This document shows positions 24,543-34,253 of a DNA stretch of 64,000 nucleotides, piece by piece. The notes under the pieces were generated by a model. That model was not told the origin of the DNA. It did no database searches and saw only the letters and a list, made by a program, of their open reading frames with translations. Position numbers and translations under genes: made by a program. The DNA is from Pseudomonas kilonensis (GTDB taxonomy: Bacteria > Pseudomonadota > Gammaproteobacteria > Pseudomonadales > Pseudomonadaceae), in contig NZ_LHVH01000017.1 in the NCBI RefSeq assembly GCF_001269885.1, positions 496,001 through 560,000 of the forward strand, written 5' to 3'. Position 1 is the stretch's first letter. Each line of letters opens with the position of its first letter.

Positions 24543-25413
24543 AGCCTTCGATGATGTGCTCGGCCAGGCACTCGGTGATCGGCGATGGGTTATGCAGGTT
24601 GCGGATCAGCATGATGCTGGCCTCGGGCAGTTCCGGCAGGTCTTCAGCTTCGCCCAGTACGCGCATGTCCGGGGTCAGCAGGCTTTCCAGTTGCGCCGTG
24701 ATTGCCAGGCCGGCACCCACCACCGCCATGAGCGCCGACAGGCTCGAGCTGTTGTACGCCACGCGATAATCGCGGCCCATGGCATCCAGCGCATTGCAGG
24801 CCCATTGCCGGCAGAAACAGTCACTGTTGAACATCGCCAGCGGCAGCGGTGTTTGTTCATGAACATTGAAGCAGGCGGCTTCGGCCCAGACAAAGCGCTC
24901 CTTGCGCAGCAACTGGCCGATTTCGTCCCCCGGTTTGCGGGTGACGATGGACAGGTCCAGGTCCTGGCGCAGCAGCAACTGCTTGGACGATTCGCAGTGC
25001 ACTTCAATTTCGATCAGCGGGTAGAACTGAGCGAAGCGCTGCAGGATGCCTGGCAGGAAGCGCATCACGTAATCGTCCGGCGTGCCGATGCGCACCGTGC
25101 CGACCATGTGCGGTTCACGCAGGGTATTGAACACTTCGCTGTGCAGCTTGAGGATCCGCCGCGCGTAACCCAGCAGCACCTGGCCTTCGGCGGTGAGCTT
25201 GACCTGGCGCCCGTCACGCTCGAACAGCCGTCGCTGTAATACATCCTCTTCCAGCCGCTTCATCTGCATGCTGACGGCAGACTGGGTGCGATTGACCAAT
25301 TCCCCGGCCCGGGTGAAACCGCCCTGGTCGGCGATGGCGACAAAGGTACGCAGCACTTCCGTATCGATGCTCGGGTAACTCGACAATTGATCAATCTCCG
25401 AGATGTATTGCAT
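24532..25413 (-). CDS. LysR-family transcriptional regulator
   Basis: DNA-binding regulator of 293 residues. The winged helix occupies about residues 15-75 (EVLRTFVAIADQGGFTRAGELVNRTQSAVSMQ, split here by position), followed by an effector domain (TVRIGTPDDYVMRFLP, VTRKPGDEIG). The word RQWACNALDAMGRDYR and the closing LPELPEASIMLIRNLH resemble regulators of small efflux or DUF1127 gene neighbours, but no specific target can be named. ATGs at 25413 and 25422 are both possible and neither has a clear ribosome site. It diverges from the DUF1127 gene, with about 70 bp shared for both promoters. Confidence 0.88.
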   Translation of the reverse strand: MQYISEIDQLSSYPSIDTEVLRTFVAIADQGGFTRAGELVNRTQSAVSMQMKRLEEDVLQRRLFERDGRQVKLTAEGQVLLGYARRILKLHSEVFNTLREPHMVGTVRIGTPDDYVMRFLPGILQRFAQFYPLIEIEVHCESSKQLLLRQDLDLSIVTRKPGDEIGQLLRKERFVWAEAACFNVHEQTPLPLAMFNSDCFCRQWACNALDAMGRDYRVAYNSSSLSALMAVVGAGLAITAQLESLLTPDMRVLGEAEDLPELPEASIMLIRNLHNPSPITECLAEHIIEGFKL

Positions 25414-25483
25414 AAGAAACATTCGTTGGATTGATCTTATCGTTAGCGCGAGACTTGATCCATCCCCAACGGAGGACATCACG

Positions 25484-25702
25484 ATGAAAGGTCAAAAAGG
25501 TTATCTACTGATAGACAAACTCTCCCACGGCTTTTCCGTCAGCGCCCTGCTGCACAAGTTTAGCCGCTGGTACGAATTGCACCACGAGCGTGAACTGCTG
25601 GCCGGAATGAGCGACGAGGCGCTCAAGGACATCGGTGTGAGTCGTGCCGACGTGGAGCAGGAAGTGGTTCGGCCATTCTGGGACGACCCAATGCACAAAT
25701 GA
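25484..25702 (+). CDS. DUF1127 small protein
   Basis: A 72-residue basic protein. The second half, RWYELHHERELLAGMSDEALKDIGVSRADVEQEV, is the DUF1127 domain, a short helical RNA/protein-interaction module seen in proteobacterial regulators of phosphate and carbon metabolism. GGAGG is well placed before the ATG at 25484. It is transcribed away from the LysR gene, which is therefore a candidate regulator of it. Confidence 0.88.
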   Translation: MKGQKGYLLIDKLSHGFSVSALLHKFSRWYELHHERELLAGMSDEALKDIGVSRADVEQEVVRPFWDDPMHK

Positions 25703-25766
25703 GCCATCCTTTCCTACACAAACCCCTTACTGGTGAGGTAGGTTGCGAGCAGACAAGGAGATCTTC

Positions 25767-26996
25767 ATGCCCGCGACTCTGTCCTTTACCCTCAAACAGG
25801 CCCGGCGTCTGGCGTTGGCCGCCCAAGGATTCGATGGGCGCTCACCGCCAGCTTCGGTGCAACCCTCACGCCTCAACCGCCTGATCGAACGCCTCGGCGT
25901 CCTGCAGATCGACTCAGTCAATGCGTTGGTGCGCTCGCATTACCTCCCGCTGTTCTCCCGCCTCGGTCACTACAATCGCGATTTGCTCGATCAAGCAGCC
26001 TGGAGCCAGGGCCGACGTCGCACGCTGTTCGAATACTGGGGCCATGAAGCGTCGCTGCTGCCGATGTCGATGTATCCGCTGATGCGCTGGCGCATGGATC
26101 GGGCTTCGGGTGGCGAAGGGATCTACCAGCAATTGGCGCGTTTCGGCCAAGAACGCCAGGATGTCATCCGCCGCGTCCTGGCCGCGGTCCAGGAACAGGG
26201 CGCCCTGGGTGCGGGCAGTTTGTCTACGCGCAAGGAAAAGGCCGGGCCTTGGTGGGACTGGAGCGCGGAGAAACATGCGCTGGAGTGGCTGTTCGCCGCG
26301 GGCGAAGTCACGGTGGCGGGGCGACGCGGGTTCGAGCGGCTCTACGACTTGCCGGAACGGGTACTGCCGGCCGCGATCCTGCAGCAACCGTTGCCGGACG
26401 AGGCCCAGGCCCAACGCGGCTTGCTGATGCATGCTGCCGACGCCTTGGGCATTGCCACCGAGAAAGACCTGCGCGACTACTTTCGCCTCGCTCCGGCCGA
26501 CTGTCGCGGGCGCCTGGCCGAGCTGGAGGAGGCCGGGGAACTGCTGCGCTGCCAGGTGCAGGGCTGGAAACAACCGGCCTGGTGCCGACCTGCGGCGAAA
26601 ATTCCTCGCAAGGTCGCCGCCAGTGCCTTGTTGTCGCCGTTCGACTCGCTGGTCTGGGAGCGCGGCCGTACCGAGCGGTTGTTCGACTTTCGCTACCGGT
26701 TGGAGATCTACACCCCCGTGCACAAGCGGGTGTATGGCTATTACGTGTTGCCGTTCCTGCACCACGAACGCATTGCCGCGCGGGTGGACCTGCGGGCAGA
26801 ACGGGCCTTGGGGCAGTTGGCCGTGCATGCCGTGCACGAGGATGCGTCGGGGCTGGACGAGGAGGGGATGCAGGCCCTGGCGCTGAACCTGAGGCGTATG
26901 GCCCGGTGGCTGGGGCTGGAGCGGGTGCAGCTCAATTGCCAGCGGGTGAGTGGGGGGCGGTTGGCGGTGGCGTTGGCCCAATTAAGTGGTGACTGA
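25767..26996 (+). CDS. YcaQ/AlkZ-like DNA glycosylase (HTH_42 superfamily)
   Basis: Predicted glycosylase of 409 residues related to E. coli YcaQ, which removes alkylated bases and unhooks interstrand cross-links. Tandem winged-helix domains form the fold. The catalytic QxD motif is present as LQIDSVN (Gln47, Asp49). FEYWGHEASLLP, RKEKAGPWWDWS and SPFDSLVWERGRTERLFDF, and RLEIYTPVHKRVYGYYVLP are conserved blocks around the DNA channel. AAGGAG sits before the ATG at 25767. It may be weakly co-transcribed with the DUF1127 gene 64 bp upstream. Confidence 0.87.
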   Translation: MPATLSFTLKQARRLALAAQGFDGRSPPASVQPSRLNRLIERLGVLQIDSVNALVRSHYLPLFSRLGHYNRDLLDQAAWSQGRRRTLFEYWGHEASLLPMSMYPLMRWRMDRASGGEGIYQQLARFGQERQDVIRRVLAAVQEQGALGAGSLSTRKEKAGPWWDWSAEKHALEWLFAAGEVTVAGRRGFERLYDLPERVLPAAILQQPLPDEAQAQRGLLMHAADALGIATEKDLRDYFRLAPADCRGRLAELEEAGELLRCQVQGWKQPAWCRPAAKIPRKVAASALLSPFDSLVWERGRTERLFDFRYRLEIYTPVHKRVYGYYVLPFLHHERIAARVDLRAERALGQLAVHAVHEDASGLDEEGMQALALNLRRMARWLGLERVQLNCQRVSGGRLAVALAQLSGD

Positions 26997-27002
26997 CCTG
27001 GC

Positions 27003-27099
27003 CTCATCGCGAGCAGGCTCGCTCCCACATTTGATTTGCCGTGGACACAAAAGCTGTGGTCACCGCATATCCCTGTGGGAGCGAGCCTGCTCGCGAGGC
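27003..27099. repeat. REP doublet, outward spacing
   Basis: Minus-orientation core at 27006-27030 and plus-orientation core at 27073-27097, with about 40 bp between. It lies between the glycosylase stop and the convergent DAHP synthase stop. Confidence 0.88.
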
Positions 27100-27129
27100 G
27101 ATTGAACCGGCGAAGAAGGATCTACTGAT

Positions 27130-28476
27130 TCACCGCCGAACCTGCTTCAACGTCTCAGCAATCAGGAAAGCCAATTCCAGCGACTGATCGGCATTCATCC
27201 GCGGGTCGCAGTGGGTGTGGTAGCGGTCCGACAGCCCGTCCTCGGTAATCGGGCGTGCGCCGCCGATGCATTCGGTGACGTTTTGCCCGGTCATTTCGAT
27301 GTGAATCCCGCCGGCATAGGTGCCTTCGGCTTCGTGGACCTGGAAGAACTGCTTCACCTCACCGAGGATCTGCGCAAAGTCGCGGGTCTTGTAGCCGCTG
27401 CTGGCCTTGATGGTGTTGCCATGCATCGGGTCTGAGCTCCACAGCACTTGCTTGCCTTCACGCTGCACGGCGCGCAATAGCGGCGGCAAGTGTTCGCCGA
27501 CCTTGTTAGCGCCCATCCGGGCGATCAGGTTCAGTCGGCCGGGGTCGTTCTGCGGGTTGAGCACGTCGATCAGGCGTATCAGATCGTCCGGGTCCATGCT
27601 CGGGCCGACCTTGACCCCGATCGGGTTGTTCACCCCGCGCAGGAATTCGACATGGGCGCCGTCCAACTGACGGGTGCGGTCGCCGATCCACAGCATGTGG
27701 GCCGAGCAGTCGTAATAGTCGTTGGTCAGGCTGTCACGGCGCACGAAGGCTTCTTCGTAATTGAGCAGCAACGCTTCGTGGGCAGTGAAAAAGCTGGTTT
27801 CGCGCAGTTGCGGCGAGGTGTCCATGCCGCAGGCGCGCATGAATGCCAGGGTTTCGTCGATGCGGTCGGCCAGGTGGCTGTACTTTTCCGCCAGGGCCGA
27901 ATTGGCGATGAAGTCCAGGTTCCACTTGTGCACCTGGTGCAGGTCGGCGAACCCGCCCTGGGCGAAGGCGCGCAGCAGGTTCAAGGTGGCGGTGGACTGG
28001 TGGTAGGACTGCAGCAACCGCTCCGGGTCCGGTACGCGGCTTTTCTCGTCGAAACCGATACCGTTGACGATATCGCCCCGGTAGGCCGGCAGGGTCACGC
28101 CGTCGATGGTTTCGTCGTTGGCCGAGCGCGGCTTGGCGAACTGCCCCGCCATGCGCCCGACCTTGACCACCGGGCAGCCGGCGGCAAAGGTCATGACGAT
28201 CGCCATCTGCAAGAGCACCTTGAAGGTGTCGCGGATCTTGGCCGCCGAGAACTCGGCAAAGCTTTCGGCGCAGTCGCCGCCTTGCAGCAGGAACGCCCGG
28301 CCCTGGGTCACCTCGGCGAACTGACGGCGCAACTCCCGGGCTTCACCGGCAAACACCAGTGGCGGATAACTGGCCAGGGTCTGCTCCACCTGCAACAGGT
28401 GCGCGGCGTCGGGGTAGCGGGGTTGTTGCTGGATCGGCAGGGCGCGCCAGCTGTCAGGGCTCCAGGGTTGGCTCAT
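27130..28476 (-). CDS. 3-deoxy-7-phosphoheptulonate synthase, class II
   Basis: Plant/actinobacterial-type DAHP synthase of 448 residues, which performs the same first shikimate step as the class I enzyme. Motifs are [36 protein letters not shown]-like [62 protein letters not shown] and [14 protein letters not shown], covering the metal and PEP/E4P sites. In pseudomonads such enzymes can serve general or secondary (for example phenazine) aromatic metabolism. No phenazine genes are nearby, so a housekeeping role is more likely. The ATG at 28476 gives the family length. Confidence 0.95.
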   Translation of the reverse strand: MSQPWSPDSWRALPIQQQPRYPDAAHLLQVEQTLASYPPLVFAGEARELRRQFAEVTQGRAFLLQGGDCAESFAEFSAAKIRDTFKVLLQMAIVMTFAAGCPVVKVGRMAGQFAKPRSANDETIDGVTLPAYRGDIVNGIGFDEKSRVPDPERLLQSYHQSTATLNLLRAFAQGGFADLHQVHKWNLDFIANSALAEKYSHLADRIDETLAFMRACGMDTSPQLRETSFFTAHEALLLNYEEAFVRRDSLTNDYYDCSAHMLWIGDRTRQLDGAHVEFLRGVNNPIGVKVGPSMDPDDLIRLIDVLNPQNDPGRLNLIARMGANKVGEHLPPLLRAVQREGKQVLWSSDPMHGNTIKASSGYKTRDFAQILGEVKQFFQVHEAEGTYAGGIHIEMTGQNVTECIGGARPITEDGLSDRYHTHCDPRMNADQSLELAFLIAETLKQVRR

Positions 28477-28618
28477 CATGATCTCTAGGTGATTTACGCT
28501 CGGACGGCCATGTTATCAGCAAATTAGTGCGTGACCTGCTCCGGTCGCTTCGCGGACAATCGCGCCTTTGTCCCGTATACGCAGGCTCAAGCCGGCACGG
28601 CCACCATCAGGAGATGAA

Positions 28619-29374
28619 ATGACAGAGGAGCGCGTCGAGCATTTGCTCGCCGAGGTGCACGACGAGTTCGGCATGATTCGCGTATTCGAAGTGGCCGATT
28701 ACCGGTTTCTCGAGTTTGGCGATGCCATCGAGCAGAGTTGCGTGTTCACAGCCGACCCGAGCTGGCTCGAATATGACTATACCCGCGCCATGCTCATCGG
28801 CGCGTTGTGTCACGAGCAGCCGGAAAGTGCGCTGTTTCTGGGGCTGGGCGCCGGTACGTTGACCCAGGCCTGCCTCAAGTTCCTGCCGTTGGAAGATGTC
28901 GAGGCCATTGAATTGCGCCCCGACGTGCCGCGCCTGGCCATCGAATACCTGGGGCTGGATGACGATCCGCGCCTGTACATCCGCGTCGGCGATGCACTGG
29001 AACTGCTTGAAAGCGCCGAGCCGGCGGACCTGATTTTCGTCGACCTCTATACCGATGTCGGTCCCGGCGTCGGGCACCTGGCCTGGGGCTTCCTGGAAAA
29101 TTGCCAGAAACGCCTCAACCCGGGCGGCTGGCTGGTGATCAACCAGTGGGCCACGGATGACGGCAAGCCATTGGGCGCGGCGCTGTTGCGCGGCTTGTAC
29201 CACCGGCATTATTGGGAGCTGCCGGTGAAGGAGGGCAACGTGATCCTGATCGTGCCGGCGGACCTGGATCAGGAGCTGGACATGCAGGGACTGGTCGCCA
29301 GGGCCGAAGGGCTGGCGCCGAGGCTGGGTTATTCGTTGCAGTCGTTGATCAAGGCCATCCGCCCGGCAACCTGA
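28619..29374 (+). CDS. Spermidine-synthase-like protein
   Basis: A 251-residue Rossmann-fold protein of the polyamine synthase/SAM-methyltransferase superfamily. SALFLGLGAGTLTQACLKFLP is the cofactor loop, VEAIELRPDVPRLAIEYLG the acidic strand, and DLIFVDLYTDVGPG the motif holding the catalytic Asp region of spermidine synthases. The N-terminal tetramerisation domain is reduced and the classic GGGDG is altered to GLGAGT, so aminopropyl transfer is not assured. AGGAG precedes the ATG at 28619. It is transcribed divergently from the class II DAHP synthase gene. Confidence 0.78.
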   Translation: MTEERVEHLLAEVHDEFGMIRVFEVADYRFLEFGDAIEQSCVFTADPSWLEYDYTRAMLIGALCHEQPESALFLGLGAGTLTQACLKFLPLEDVEAIELRPDVPRLAIEYLGLDDDPRLYIRVGDALELLESAEPADLIFVDLYTDVGPGVGHLAWGFLENCQKRLNPGGWLVINQWATDDGKPLGAALLRGLYHRHYWELPVKEGNVILIVPADLDQELDMQGLVARAEGLAPRLGYSLQSLIKAIRPAT

Positions 29375-29398
29375 CCCCCGTCCAAGGTGTGACAACCT

Positions 29399-29491
29399 CC
29401 TGTGGGAGCAAAGCTTGCTCGCGATGAACACCACTCAGACCTTTGCGGAAGTCGCGGTGTCTGCATCGCGAGCAAGCTTTGCTCCCACAGG
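29399..29491. repeat. REP doublet, GGGAGCAAAGC variant
   Basis: Facing cores GTGGGAGCAAAGCTTGCTCG and CGAGCAAGCTTTGCTCCCAC around a 45-bp centre that itself contains inverted CACCAC/GTGGT-like words. It lies between the spermidine-synthase-like gene and deaD. Confidence 0.9.
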
Positions 29492-29638
29492 TAAAGATGA
29501 ACCGTTTTAGCACCCATCCCCGCAACGCTGGGCCTCTGTAAAACAAACGGTTGTACCGTTAACCCCAAGGCCTTGTCACAGCGAGCCCCATAACGGGCTC
29601 AGGCAATAAAAAAAGCTCCCTTTTTGGGCGAATTCCGG

Positions 29639-29863
29639 TATAGTGCGCGCCGGCCTTTAGCCGGGCCGCGTCAAGGTAGCGCAATTCCCCGAAGTCAGCT
29701 TCGGTTGCATGTCCGCACAACGGATGCTTCCACGACGTTCTTTTTCATTCATTCGTTTTCGCAAATCCCCGCCGACAAAGCAGCCAGGGCGACTCTTGAG
29801 TCTCAACACGGCACGCGCAGCTTTGGAGCATGGGTCTTTGCGGATGCACTTAGAGGCAGACCC
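29639..29863 (+). promoter_or_regulatory. Putative deaD promoter and long 5' leader
   Basis: TATAGT at 29639-29644 is a good -10, but no clear -35 is seen. If used, it gives a leader of about 215 nt before the deaD ATG. The leader starts with a CCGGC/GCCGG hairpin. Long leaders are typical of cold-inducible helicase mRNAs, so post-transcriptional control is plausible (inference). Confidence 0.4.
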
Positions 29864-31537
29864 ATGACCCAGGAAACCGGCGGCTTCGCCGCTTTTAATC
29901 TCAACCCGAACATTCTTGCTGCCGTCACTGCGACCGGCTACGAAGAACCTTCGGCGATTCAGCAGCAATCGATCCCGATCATCATGGCCGGCCACGACAT
30001 GATTGGCCAGGCGCAAACCGGTACGGGTAAAACCGCTGCGTTCGCCCTGCCGATCCTGCATCGCATCGATCCTGCCAAGCGCGAACCGCAAGCCCTGATC
30101 CTGGCGCCAACTCGTGAGTTGGCGCTGCAAGTAGCAACCGCTTTCGAAACCTATTCCAAGCAGATGCCTGGCGTTACCGTTGTGGCCGTTTACGGCGGTG
30201 CCCCGATGGGCCCACAACTGAAAGCCATCCGTAATGGCGCGCAGATCGTTGTCGCCACTCCGGGTCGTCTGTGCGATCACCTGCGTCGTGACGAAAAAGT
30301 CCTGGCTACCGTGAACCACCTGGTTCTCGACGAAGCCGACGAAATGCTCAAGCTGGGTTTCATGGATGACCTGGAAGTCATCTTCAAGGCCCTGCCAGCG
30401 ACTCGCCAGACTGTATTGTTCTCGGCCACCCTGCCGCAATCGATCCGTGCCATTGCCGAGCGCCACCTGCGCGATCCGCAACACGTGAAGATCCAGACCA
30501 AGACCCAGACCGTCACCGCGATCGAGCAGGCTCACCTGCTGGTTCACGCTGACCAGAAGACGTCTGCCGTTCTCAGCTTGCTGGAAGTGGAAGACTTCGA
30601 CGCCCTGATCATGTTCGTGCGCACCAAGCAAGCGACCCTGGACCTGGCCAGCGCCCTGGAAGCCAAAGGCTACAAAGCCGCTGCGCTGAACGGTGACATT
30701 GCCCAGAACCAGCGTGAGCGCGTGATCGACTCCCTCAAGGATGGCCGCCTGGACATCGTTGTGGCGACCGACGTTGCTGCCCGTGGCCTGGACGTTCCGC
30801 GCATCACCCACGTATTCAACGTGGACATGCCGTACGATCCGGAATCCTACGTTCACCGTATCGGCCGTACTGGTCGTGCCGGTCGCGAAGGCCGTGCGCT
30901 GCTGCTGGTCACCCCGCGTGAGCGTCGCATGCTGCAAGTGATCGAGCGTGTAACTGGCCAGAAGGTAGCTGAAGTTCGCCTGCCGGACGCCCAGGCCGTT
31001 CTCGATGCTCGCATCAAGAAACTGACCAACAGCCTGTCGCCACTGGTGGCTGACGCCGAATCGACCCACGGTGATCTGCTCGATCGCCTGACCGCCGACA
31101 TCGGTTGCACCCCACGCGCCCTGGCCGCCGCACTGCTGCGCAAGGCCACCAATGGCCAAGCGCTGAACCTGGCTGCAATCGAGAAGGAACGTCCCCTGGT
31201 GCCGAACAACGCACCGCGTGGCGATCGTCCTGAGCGTACCGGTGATCGTCCGGACCGTGGTGATCGCGAGCGTCGTGCTCCGATCCCGCTGGCCGAAGGT
31301 CGTGCTCGCTGCCGTACCGCGCTGGGTGCCCGTGACGGCATCGCTGCCAAGAACCTGCTGGGTGCCATCCTCAACGAAGGCGGCCTGGCCCGCGAAGCGA
31401 TCGGCCGCATCCAGGTGCGTGATAGCTTCAGTCTGGTAGAGCTGCCGGAAGATGGTCTGGAGAAGTTGCTGACCAAGCTGAAAGACACCCGCGTGGCTGG
31501 CAAGCAGCTCAAACTGCGTCGCTACCGCGAAGATTGA
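29864..31537 (+). CDS. deaD: ATP-dependent RNA helicase DeaD (CsdA)
   Basis: DEAD-box helicase of 557 residues acting in ribosome assembly and mRNA unwinding, especially in the cold. Motifs in order: a Q-motif near FNLNPNILAAV, I AQTGTGKT, Ia PTRELALQ, II DEAD, III SAT, IV MFVRTKQ, V ATDVAARGLD and VI HRIGRTGRAG. A C-terminal DbpA-type RNA-binding domain (ARDGIAAKNLLGAILNEGG) and an Arg/Asp-rich linker (RGDRPERTGDRPDRGDRER) follow. The ATG at 29864 (MTQETGG) is preceded by GAGG. The frame stays open upstream, but those codons lie in the leader. A terminator follows. Confidence 0.96.
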   Translation: MTQETGGFAAFNLNPNILAAVTATGYEEPSAIQQQSIPIIMAGHDMIGQAQTGTGKTAAFALPILHRIDPAKREPQALILAPTRELALQVATAFETYSKQMPGVTVVAVYGGAPMGPQLKAIRNGAQIVVATPGRLCDHLRRDEKVLATVNHLVLDEADEMLKLGFMDDLEVIFKALPATRQTVLFSATLPQSIRAIAERHLRDPQHVKIQTKTQTVTAIEQAHLLVHADQKTSAVLSLLEVEDFDALIMFVRTKQATLDLASALEAKGYKAAALNGDIAQNQRERVIDSLKDGRLDIVVATDVAARGLDVPRITHVFNVDMPYDPESYVHRIGRTGRAGREGRALLLVTPRERRMLQVIERVTGQKVAEVRLPDAQAVLDARIKKLTNSLSPLVADAESTHGDLLDRLTADIGCTPRALAAALLRKATNGQALNLAAIEKERPLVPNNAPRGDRPERTGDRPDRGDRERRAPIPLAEGRARCRTALGARDGIAAKNLLGAILNEGGLAREAIGRIQVRDSFSLVELPEDGLEKLLTKLKDTRVAGKQLKLRRYRED

Positions 31538-31566
31538 TCGGCTCTTGGGCTGATTGATCGAACATG

Positions 31567-31598
31567 AAAAATCCCCGACTGGTTCGGGGATTTTTTAT
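31567..31598 (+). terminator. Rho-independent terminator after deaD
   Basis: 9-bp stem AATCCCCGA / TCGGGGATT with a 5-base loop and a T-run. Confidence 0.92.
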
Positions 31599-31640
31599 GC
31601 CTGTCGTTTGGTGTTCCTTCAGGAGGTGTGGTGTGGACGC

Positions 31641-31719
31641 CAATCGCGAGCAGGCTCGCCCCACACTGGATCTTCGGCGCTCACCAAACCCCTGTGGGAG
31701 CGAGCCTGCTCGCGATTGA
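31641..31719. repeat. REP doublet between deaD and the dioxygenase gene
   Basis: Minus core (CGCGAGCAGGCTCGCCCCAC, lacking one TC step) and plus core GTGGGAGCGAGCCTGCTCG, separated by 35 bp and flanked by AATCGC/GCGATT. Confidence 0.88.
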
Positions 31720-31733
31720 AGCGACTCGGTCAA

Positions 31734-32501
31734 TCAGTCGAACCGATAGATATCCATCCCCAGCGTCCCCATCGTGAACCCCGCATGGGCAACACTGAAT
31801 TTCCCGCCGGCACCCCGGGCAAAATACAGCGGCAGCAAGTGCTCATCGCTGGGGTGGCTGCGCACGGCGTTCGGCGCCTGGCGACGGTAATCATGCAGCG
31901 CGGCCTCGTCGTCGGCCGCCAGCGTCTCAACCATCCAATCGCGAAAGGCCTTGGCCCAGGGCTCAATGCTGTTGGGGCCGGCGTTCCAGTCCAGGTCGCG
32001 CAGGTTATGGGTGATGCTGCCGGAACCGATCAGCAAGATGCCCTGCTGACGCAGGCTCGCCAGGGCCTGGCCGACCTGTGTCTGCAACACCGGTCCCTGG
32101 CGGCTGGGCAGGGAAACCTGCACCACCGGGATGTCGGCCTCGGGGTACATCAAAGACAATGGCACCCAGACGCCATGGTCGGACGGCCGTTGAGGATCGA
32201 GGCGTGCCGGCAGATGCGCGGTGTTGAGCATGGCTGCGACTTGCGTGGCCAGTTGAGGATCGCCAGGCGCGGGGTACTGCACCTCATACAGGGCTGGTGG
32301 AAAGCCGCCGAAGTCGTGCCAGGTGCGCGGCTGCGGATTGGCGCTGACCAGCAGTTCGTTGCTTTCCCAGTGGGCGGACACGATGACGATGGCCTTGGGC
32401 TTGGGCAATTGAGCGGCCAGGCGAGCCAATGCCGGACCGCTGTCGCCGGGCTCCAGGGCGAGCATCGGTGAGCCATGGGAGATAAACAGGCTGGGCAGCA
32501 T
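31734..32501 (-). CDS. LigB-type extradiol dioxygenase (YgiD-like)
   Basis: Class III extradiol ring-cleavage enzyme of 255 residues, related to E. coli YgiD (4,5-DOPA dioxygenase) and plant betalain DODA. The metal and catalytic histidines are visible in LFISHGSPMLA, IVSAHWESNE, PSDHGVWVPL, GSGSITHNLRD and RSHPSDEHLLPL. AGGAG lies six bases before the ATG at 32501. It is monocistronic and divergent from tpm. The physiological substrate is unknown; a catechol-like aromatic is inferred from family. Confidence 0.92.
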   Translation of the reverse strand: MLPSLFISHGSPMLALEPGDSGPALARLAAQLPKPKAIVIVSAHWESNELLVSANPQPRTWHDFGGFPPALYEVQYPAPGDPQLATQVAAMLNTAHLPARLDPQRPSDHGVWVPLSLMYPEADIPVVQVSLPSRQGPVLQTQVGQALASLRQQGILLIGSGSITHNLRDLDWNAGPNSIEPWAKAFRDWMVETLAADDEAALHDYRRQAPNAVRSHPSDEHLLPLYFARGAGGKFSVAHAGFTMGTLGMDIYRFD

Positions 32502-32605
32502 GAAGGGACTCCTGAGCGTTAAGATGGAGTCATCTTCCGTCAGGTCAATGATCTAAATCTAATATAAGTTTTAGCCCGTTTTGATCGATTTTTTTGGAGC
32601 GAATC

Positions 32606-33259
32606 ATGGAGCCCGAGTTTTGGCACAAGCGCTGGTCATCGAACCAGATTGGTTTTCACCTGCCAGAGGTGAACCCCTACCTGCAACGTTTCTGGCCGCA
32701 ATTGGGCTTGGCCCAGGGCAGTCGGGTGCTGGTGCCGTTGTGTGGCAAAAGCCTGGATCTGCTGTGGCTTGCTCATCAGGGCTATTCGGTGTTGGGCGTG
32801 GAATTGTCGGAAAAAGCCGCCACGGATTTTTTCCTTGAGCATCAGCTTGAGGCGGTTGTGAGTGAAGAGGGCGCTTTCAGGGTGTTCCGTGCCGGTGATA
32901 TCGAGATTCGCTGCGGTGATTTCTTTGCCCTGGACCCGCAGGATGTGGCCGATTGCACGGCTCTGTACGACCGCGCTGCATTAATCGCGTTGCCCGTGCC
33001 GATGCGGGAACGGTACGCGGCTCATCTGCAGAAGATCTTGCCCGATGGGGTCGGCTTGTTGATTACCTTGGATTACAACCAGGATGAAATGCCTGGCCCG
33101 CCGTTTTCCGTCGGGGATGATGAGGTGCAGCGGCTGCTGGGAGGTGTCTGGCAGTTGGAGGTGTTGCAGGAGCAGGATGTACTGGGGGAGAGCTGGAAGT
33201 TTTTGCAGGCGGGTGTGAAACGGTTGGATGAGCGTGTTTATCGGCTGTCCAGAGGTTGA
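32606..33259 (+). CDS. tpm: Thiopurine S-methyltransferase
   Basis: SAM-dependent S/Se-methyltransferase of 217 residues. In pseudomonads this enzyme methylates selenite, tellurite and thiopurines. [18 protein letters not shown] is the family N-terminus. [16 protein letters not shown] is motif [11 protein letters not shown] motif II, and [21 protein letters not shown] the substrate and motif IV region. GGAG lies before the ATG at 32606; a TTG four codons upstream is less likely. The structured repeat copy B begins about 80 bp downstream. Confidence 0.95.
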   Translation: MEPEFWHKRWSSNQIGFHLPEVNPYLQRFWPQLGLAQGSRVLVPLCGKSLDLLWLAHQGYSVLGVELSEKAATDFFLEHQLEAVVSEEGAFRVFRAGDIEIRCGDFFALDPQDVADCTALYDRAALIALPVPMRERYAAHLQKILPDGVGLLITLDYNQDEMPGPPFSVGDDEVQRLLGGVWQLEVLQEQDVLGESWKFLQAGVKRLDERVYRLSRG

Positions 33260-33340
33260 AGCGGTGGTTGTGCTGACGCCATCGGGAGCATGCTCGCTCC
33301 CGATGGCGGCCTGACAGGTGGCCTGGATTTTGTTGATCGA

Positions 33341-34156
33341 GTACATATCCGTTGCTGCGGTAACGGCGGCTTAGGGTTCCGCTCTTACAGCGGCTCACTT
33401 TTGAGAAGCGCAAAAGTAAGCAAAACGCTTTTGCCCCACCACTCGGTGCCTCGCTTAGGCTCGGCATGCCCTCACTCCGGCATTGCTCCGTGGGCCCGCC
33501 GCGAAGGGCCATCCATGGCCCAGCGCGGCTACCTCGGCATCCATGCCGAGGTGCCCACTGCGCAATGCCTGCGTTCGGCCAGCGTGGTTAACGGGGCGTT
33601 CAGATCAAGATCCAAAGCAAGAGCAGGGGGCTCAGGCCGGCATCTATGTGGCTGAGCCACCGCTATCGCGAGCAGGCTCGCTCCCACAATGGGGCTGCAG
33701 TGAACACAAGACTCATGAACACCCAAATCCCCTGTGGGAGCAAAGCTTGCTCGCGATGAGGCCAGCAAACCCAACATCCATGTGACTGAGCCACCGCCAT
33801 CGCGAGCAAGCTTTGCTCCCACAGTTCTGATGGGTGTATGACCGGGAGAGCCAGGTCGGCTATAAGGCCGCCTCGGCGTGGATGTTGATCTCGGCGCCCC
33901 GTTAACCACGATGGCCGAACGCAGGCATTGCGCAGTGGGCAACCCGGCATGGATGCCGGGTTAGCCGCGCTGGGCCATGGATGGCCCTTCGCGGCGGCCC
34001 ACGGAGCAATGCCGGAGTGAGGGTATGCCGAGCCTAGGCGAGGCACCAAGTGGTGGGGCATGAAGCGTTTTGCTTACTTTTGCGCTTCTCAAAAGTGAGC
34101 CGCTGTAAGAGCGGAACCATAAGCAGCCGTTACCTAAATAACGGATATACACACCA
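33341..34156. repeat. Structured inverted-repeat element, copy B
   Basis: Left arm 33341-33620, three REP cores, inverted right arm 33867-34156. The hairpin chain is the same as in copy A. The long stem reads ACCTC/GAGGT on the left (33531-33552) and AACCC/GGGTT on the right (33941-33962), each perfectly paired. The CAAAG word just inside the left arm is present once here. The right end continues into the htpX terminator, as the left end of copy A does for the DoxX gene. No transposase or credible gene is inside. Confidence 0.88.
33659..33825. repeat. Triple REP cassette inside element copy B
   Basis: Cores in order minus (33663-33688), plus (33733-33757) and minus (33799-33823). The outer minus core is the GAGCGAGCC type, and the other two are the GAGCAAAGC type. 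Confidence 0.88.
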
Positions 34157-34169
34157 AAACAACAAAACC

Positions 34170-34212
34170 AAAAAAACGGCGCTTCCCATTTCTGAAAGAA
34201 GCGCCGTTTTTT
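34170..34212 (-). terminator. Rho-independent terminator of htpX
   Basis: Read on the minus strand, the stem ACGGCGCTTC / GAAGCGCCGT and its loop are identical to those at 4584-4627, again followed by a T-run and then the repeat arm. Confidence 0.9.
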
Positions 34213-34253
34213 CTAAGTGAACAACATTACTGCGGGTTTTTTGAGCCCGGCGA